Shown piece after piece: positions 62,310 to 64,000 of a DNA stretch of 64,000 nt (positions are counted from its first letter, which is position 1; each line of letters starts with the position of its first letter). The notes under the pieces are model-generated. The model was not told the origin of the DNA. It did no database searches and worked only from the letters and a program-made list of their open reading frames with translations. The position numbers and the translations under genes are program-made. The stretch comes from Devosia rhizoryzae (GTDB lineage: Bacteria > Pseudomonadota > Alphaproteobacteria > Rhizobiales > Devosiaceae): positions 1,860,001 to 1,924,000 of the forward strand of contig NZ_CP068046.1 in the NCBI RefSeq assembly GCF_016698665.1, in the 5' to 3' direction.

Positions 62310-63323
62310 ATGAGTGCAGAACGAAAGACGGTCTTGGTGGCGGGTGGCGCCGGCTTTGTGGGCTCGCATCTTTGCGATGCACTGCTGGCGGACGGGCACC
62401 GGGTCATCTGCGTCGACAATTTCCAGACCGGTTCGGCGCGCAATGTCGAGGCATTAGAAAACCATCCGGCGTTCAGCCTGATCGAGGCGGATATCTGTGA
62501 GGTCTTCGCGGTCGAGGGGAAGATCGATCAGGTCTACAACCTCGCCTGCCCGGCTTCGCCGCCGCAATATCAGGCGGATCCGATCCACACGATGATGACC
62601 AGCGTCGTGGGCACGGCTAATCTGCTCAAGCTTGCCGAGCAGCATGGCGCGAGTTTCCTCCAGGCGTCGACCAGCGAGGTCTATGGCGATCCCGAGCAGC
62701 ATCCGCAGCAGGAGGATTACTGGGGCAACGTCAATTGCACAGGTCCGCGTGCCTGCTATGACGAGGGCAAACGGGCGGCGGAGACGCTGTGCTTCGATAT
62801 GCTGCGCATGGGCCGCGTCGATGCGCGGGTGGTGCGGATTTTCAATACGTACGGTCCGCGCATGAGCCCGGATGACGGACGCATTGTTTCCAACCTGATC
62901 GTCCAGGCGCTGCGTGGGGACGACCTCACGATCTATGGCACAGGCGAGCAGACGCGTTCCTTCTGCTATGTCAGCGATCTTGTGGCGGGGCTCGTGGCGC
63001 TGATGAATGTTGCGCCCAATCCGGGCAAGCCGGTCAATGTCGGCAATCCGGGCGAGTTCACCATAGCCGAGCTTGCCGACCTGGTTCTGGAAATGACGGA
63101 GAGCCGTTCGAAGCTCATCCATCTCCCCCTGCCCGTGGACGATCCGCAGCGTCGCCGCCCGGATATCAGCCGGGCCAAGGAGGTGCTGGGCTGGGAGCCG
63201 CGCGTGCCGCTTTCCGAGGGCTTGGCAATGACTATCCCCTGGTTTGCCGGTCAGTTGCGAAGCAATCCGGCGGTAAAAGGCAGGTCGCAGCACGCTTCGG
63301 CGGTGGTCGCGGCGCCGGCATAA
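62310..63323 (+). CDS. uxs: UDP-glucuronate decarboxylase (UDP-xylose synthase)
   Basis: This 337-residue extended short-chain dehydrogenase converts UDP-glucuronate to UDP-xylose. [54 protein letters not shown] and the catalytic [11 protein letters not shown] are hallmarks of the family, as is [20 protein letters not shown]. It uses the product of the ugd gene in the same cluster. It is the last gene of the rightward block; a short gap with AAAGG precedes it. A Ugd-Uxs pair points to xylose in the end product. Confidence 0.94.
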   Translation: MSAERKTVLVAGGAGFVGSHLCDALLADGHRVICVDNFQTGSARNVEALENHPAFSLIEADICEVFAVEGKIDQVYNLACPASPPQYQADPIHTMMTSVVGTANLLKLAEQHGASFLQASTSEVYGDPEQHPQQEDYWGNVNCTGPRACYDEGKRAAETLCFDMLRMGRVDARVVRIFNTYGPRMSPDDGRIVSNLIVQALRGDDLTIYGTGEQTRSFCYVSDLVAGLVALMNVAPNPGKPVNVGNPGEFTIAELADLVLEMTESRSKLIHLPLPVDDPQRRRPDISRAKEVLGWEPRVPLSEGLAMTIPWFAGQLRSNPAVKGRSQHASAVVAAPA

Positions 63324-63405
63324 TTCTTTGGCATTCGTTAACGCCGGTTAATTGACGTTAAAGCTTTCCGCTTCCATGCTGTGTGCGCGGCGGAGGACTT
63401 CAACA

Positions 63406-63636
63406 ATGGAACGAGTATCCCAAGTTCTGGACGTTACGATCGAGCAGGACGGACAACGTCATCACGCGAGTTATTACGTTGAGCGTGACGTTATTCATGC
63501 ACAGATCGAGGGCAAGGTGATGGAGATGCCACTTGGCCGGAAACCCGCGGCCGAGACGGTCAAAGGTCTTCTATCCGGCTTCTGGATTCAGCGTACCCGT
63601 CAGCTTCGGCACGTGAGTGCCTGGGCCGGCAAGTAG
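63406..63636 (+). CDS. Hypothetical protein, 76 residues
   Basis: This small protein starts MERVSQVLDVTIEQDGQRHH and has YYVERDVIHAQIEGKVMEMP, suggesting a small beta-sheet fold, then a basic helix. GGAGG lies nine bases before the ATG, supporting translation. No domain is recognised. It is separated from the glycan cluster by 82 bases and may be an independent gene. Confidence 0.7.
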   Translation: MERVSQVLDVTIEQDGQRHHASYYVERDVIHAQIEGKVMEMPLGRKPAAETVKGLLSGFWIQRTRQLRHVSAWAGK

Positions 63637-63705
63637 CGAACGAACTGGGCGCCAGCGCATTATCCTGCGACAGGCACCACAGAGTGCCGCAACAGGAGCG
63701 CACAT

Positions 63706-63966
63706 ATGGCCAAAGTCACCTACGAGATCGTCGAGCATGATGGCGGCTTCGCCTACAAGGTCGGCGATGTGTTTTCTGAGACTTTTGCCAGCCATGACGA
63801 AGCGCACCAAGCGGCGGAAAGCGCGGCGCAGCGCCAGCAGCTGAGCGGCGAGGACGAGCAAATCCTTTACGAGGAAGCCGACGGCACCTGGAAGGAAGAA
63901 TTTGCTTCTGGCGGCGACCGTCCAGATGCTGTGGTCGAGGATGAGCTGGAAGACGACACCAACTAG
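63706..63966 (+). CDS. DUF2188-like small acidic protein
   Basis: This 86-residue protein has YEIVEHDGGFAYKVGDVFSE then FASHDEAHQAAESAAQRQQL, which matches the GWxV..dG...f.t..eA...A pattern of DUF2188. The C-terminal third is strongly acidic (VVEDELEDDTN). The start ATG is preceded by AGGAGCGCACAT. The function of the family is unknown. Confidence 0.78.
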   Translation: MAKVTYEIVEHDGGFAYKVGDVFSETFASHDEAHQAAESAAQRQQLSGEDEQILYEEADGTWKEEFASGGDRPDAVVEDELEDDTN

Positions 63967-64000
63967 GGGCGGTTTAGGCTGCCAAGTGTTGCACCCGGTC

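Overview
The window is GC-rich, gene-dense chromosomal DNA of an alphaproteobacterium. The gene set points to Hyphomicrobiales, possibly the Devosia group (inference): a Rhizobium-type rhamnose locus, an FnrN regulator, the aerobic CobFGHIJLM cobalamin branch, a class-3 asparaginase with R. etli numbering, DUF1127 proteins, and several families of long GC-rich intergenic palindromes. I see no rRNA, tRNA, CRISPR array, insertion sequence or prophage.

Layout. 1-8.1 kb: housekeeping and stress genes: the 3' part of oligopeptidase B, an Fe/Mn superoxide dismutase with a clear promoter and terminator, a degenerate receiver protein, an asparaginase / HerA-type ATPase / LOG-fold gene string, an exported SH3 protein and a DUF3422 membrane protein. 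8.1-17.8 kb: L-rhamnose catabolism as two divergent units, rhaRSTPQU (regulator, ABC importer, mutarotase) and rhaDI (aldolase-dehydrogenase, isomerase). No rhamnulokinase is present. Three of its gene junctions carry large palindromic repeats. 17.8-19.8 kb: a LysR regulator, YbaK and small DUF1127-type genes. 20-27.1 kb: cytochrome bd oxidase (cydABX) divergent from its assembly exporter (cydDC), with a perfect FNR box between them and the Fe-S sensor FnrN next door. 27.2-30.2 kb: a copper module, copA-cueR-copZ, behind a MerR-type promoter. A second CueR-like promoter precedes a periplasmic DUF305 gene at 35.4 kb. 30.3-35.1 kb: a sugar ABC importer with its LacI repressor and twin operators. 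35.5-41.6 kb: a tightly overlapping cobFGHIJLM operon. cobK is missing from its usual slot, and cobG carries an in-frame copy of a palindromic repeat. 41.7-43.9 kb: small and regulatory genes.

44-63.3 kb is the most unusual region: a large glycan-type biosynthesis cluster. It starts with a phosphoribosyltransferase-like/kinase-like fusion, divergent from myo-inositol-1-phosphate synthase, a histidine phosphatase, a methyltransferase and a glycoside hydrolase that looks circularly permuted. A leftward block follows (UDP-glucose dehydrogenase, small acidic protein, zinc dehydrogenase, Gfo/Idh oxidoreductase, pyruvyl transferase, FrhB-like iron-sulfur protein). A rightward block has two sugar epimerases, one GT4 and three CgeB-like glycosyltransferases and a UDP-xylose synthase. 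Together these could make an inositol-, glucuronate- or xylose-containing glycoconjugate. No flippase, polymerase or priming transferase is visible, so the product class is open. The window ends with two small hypothetical genes.

Five convergent gene pairs have zero or negative spacing, and most operon junctions use ATGA, GTGA or TTGA overlaps.
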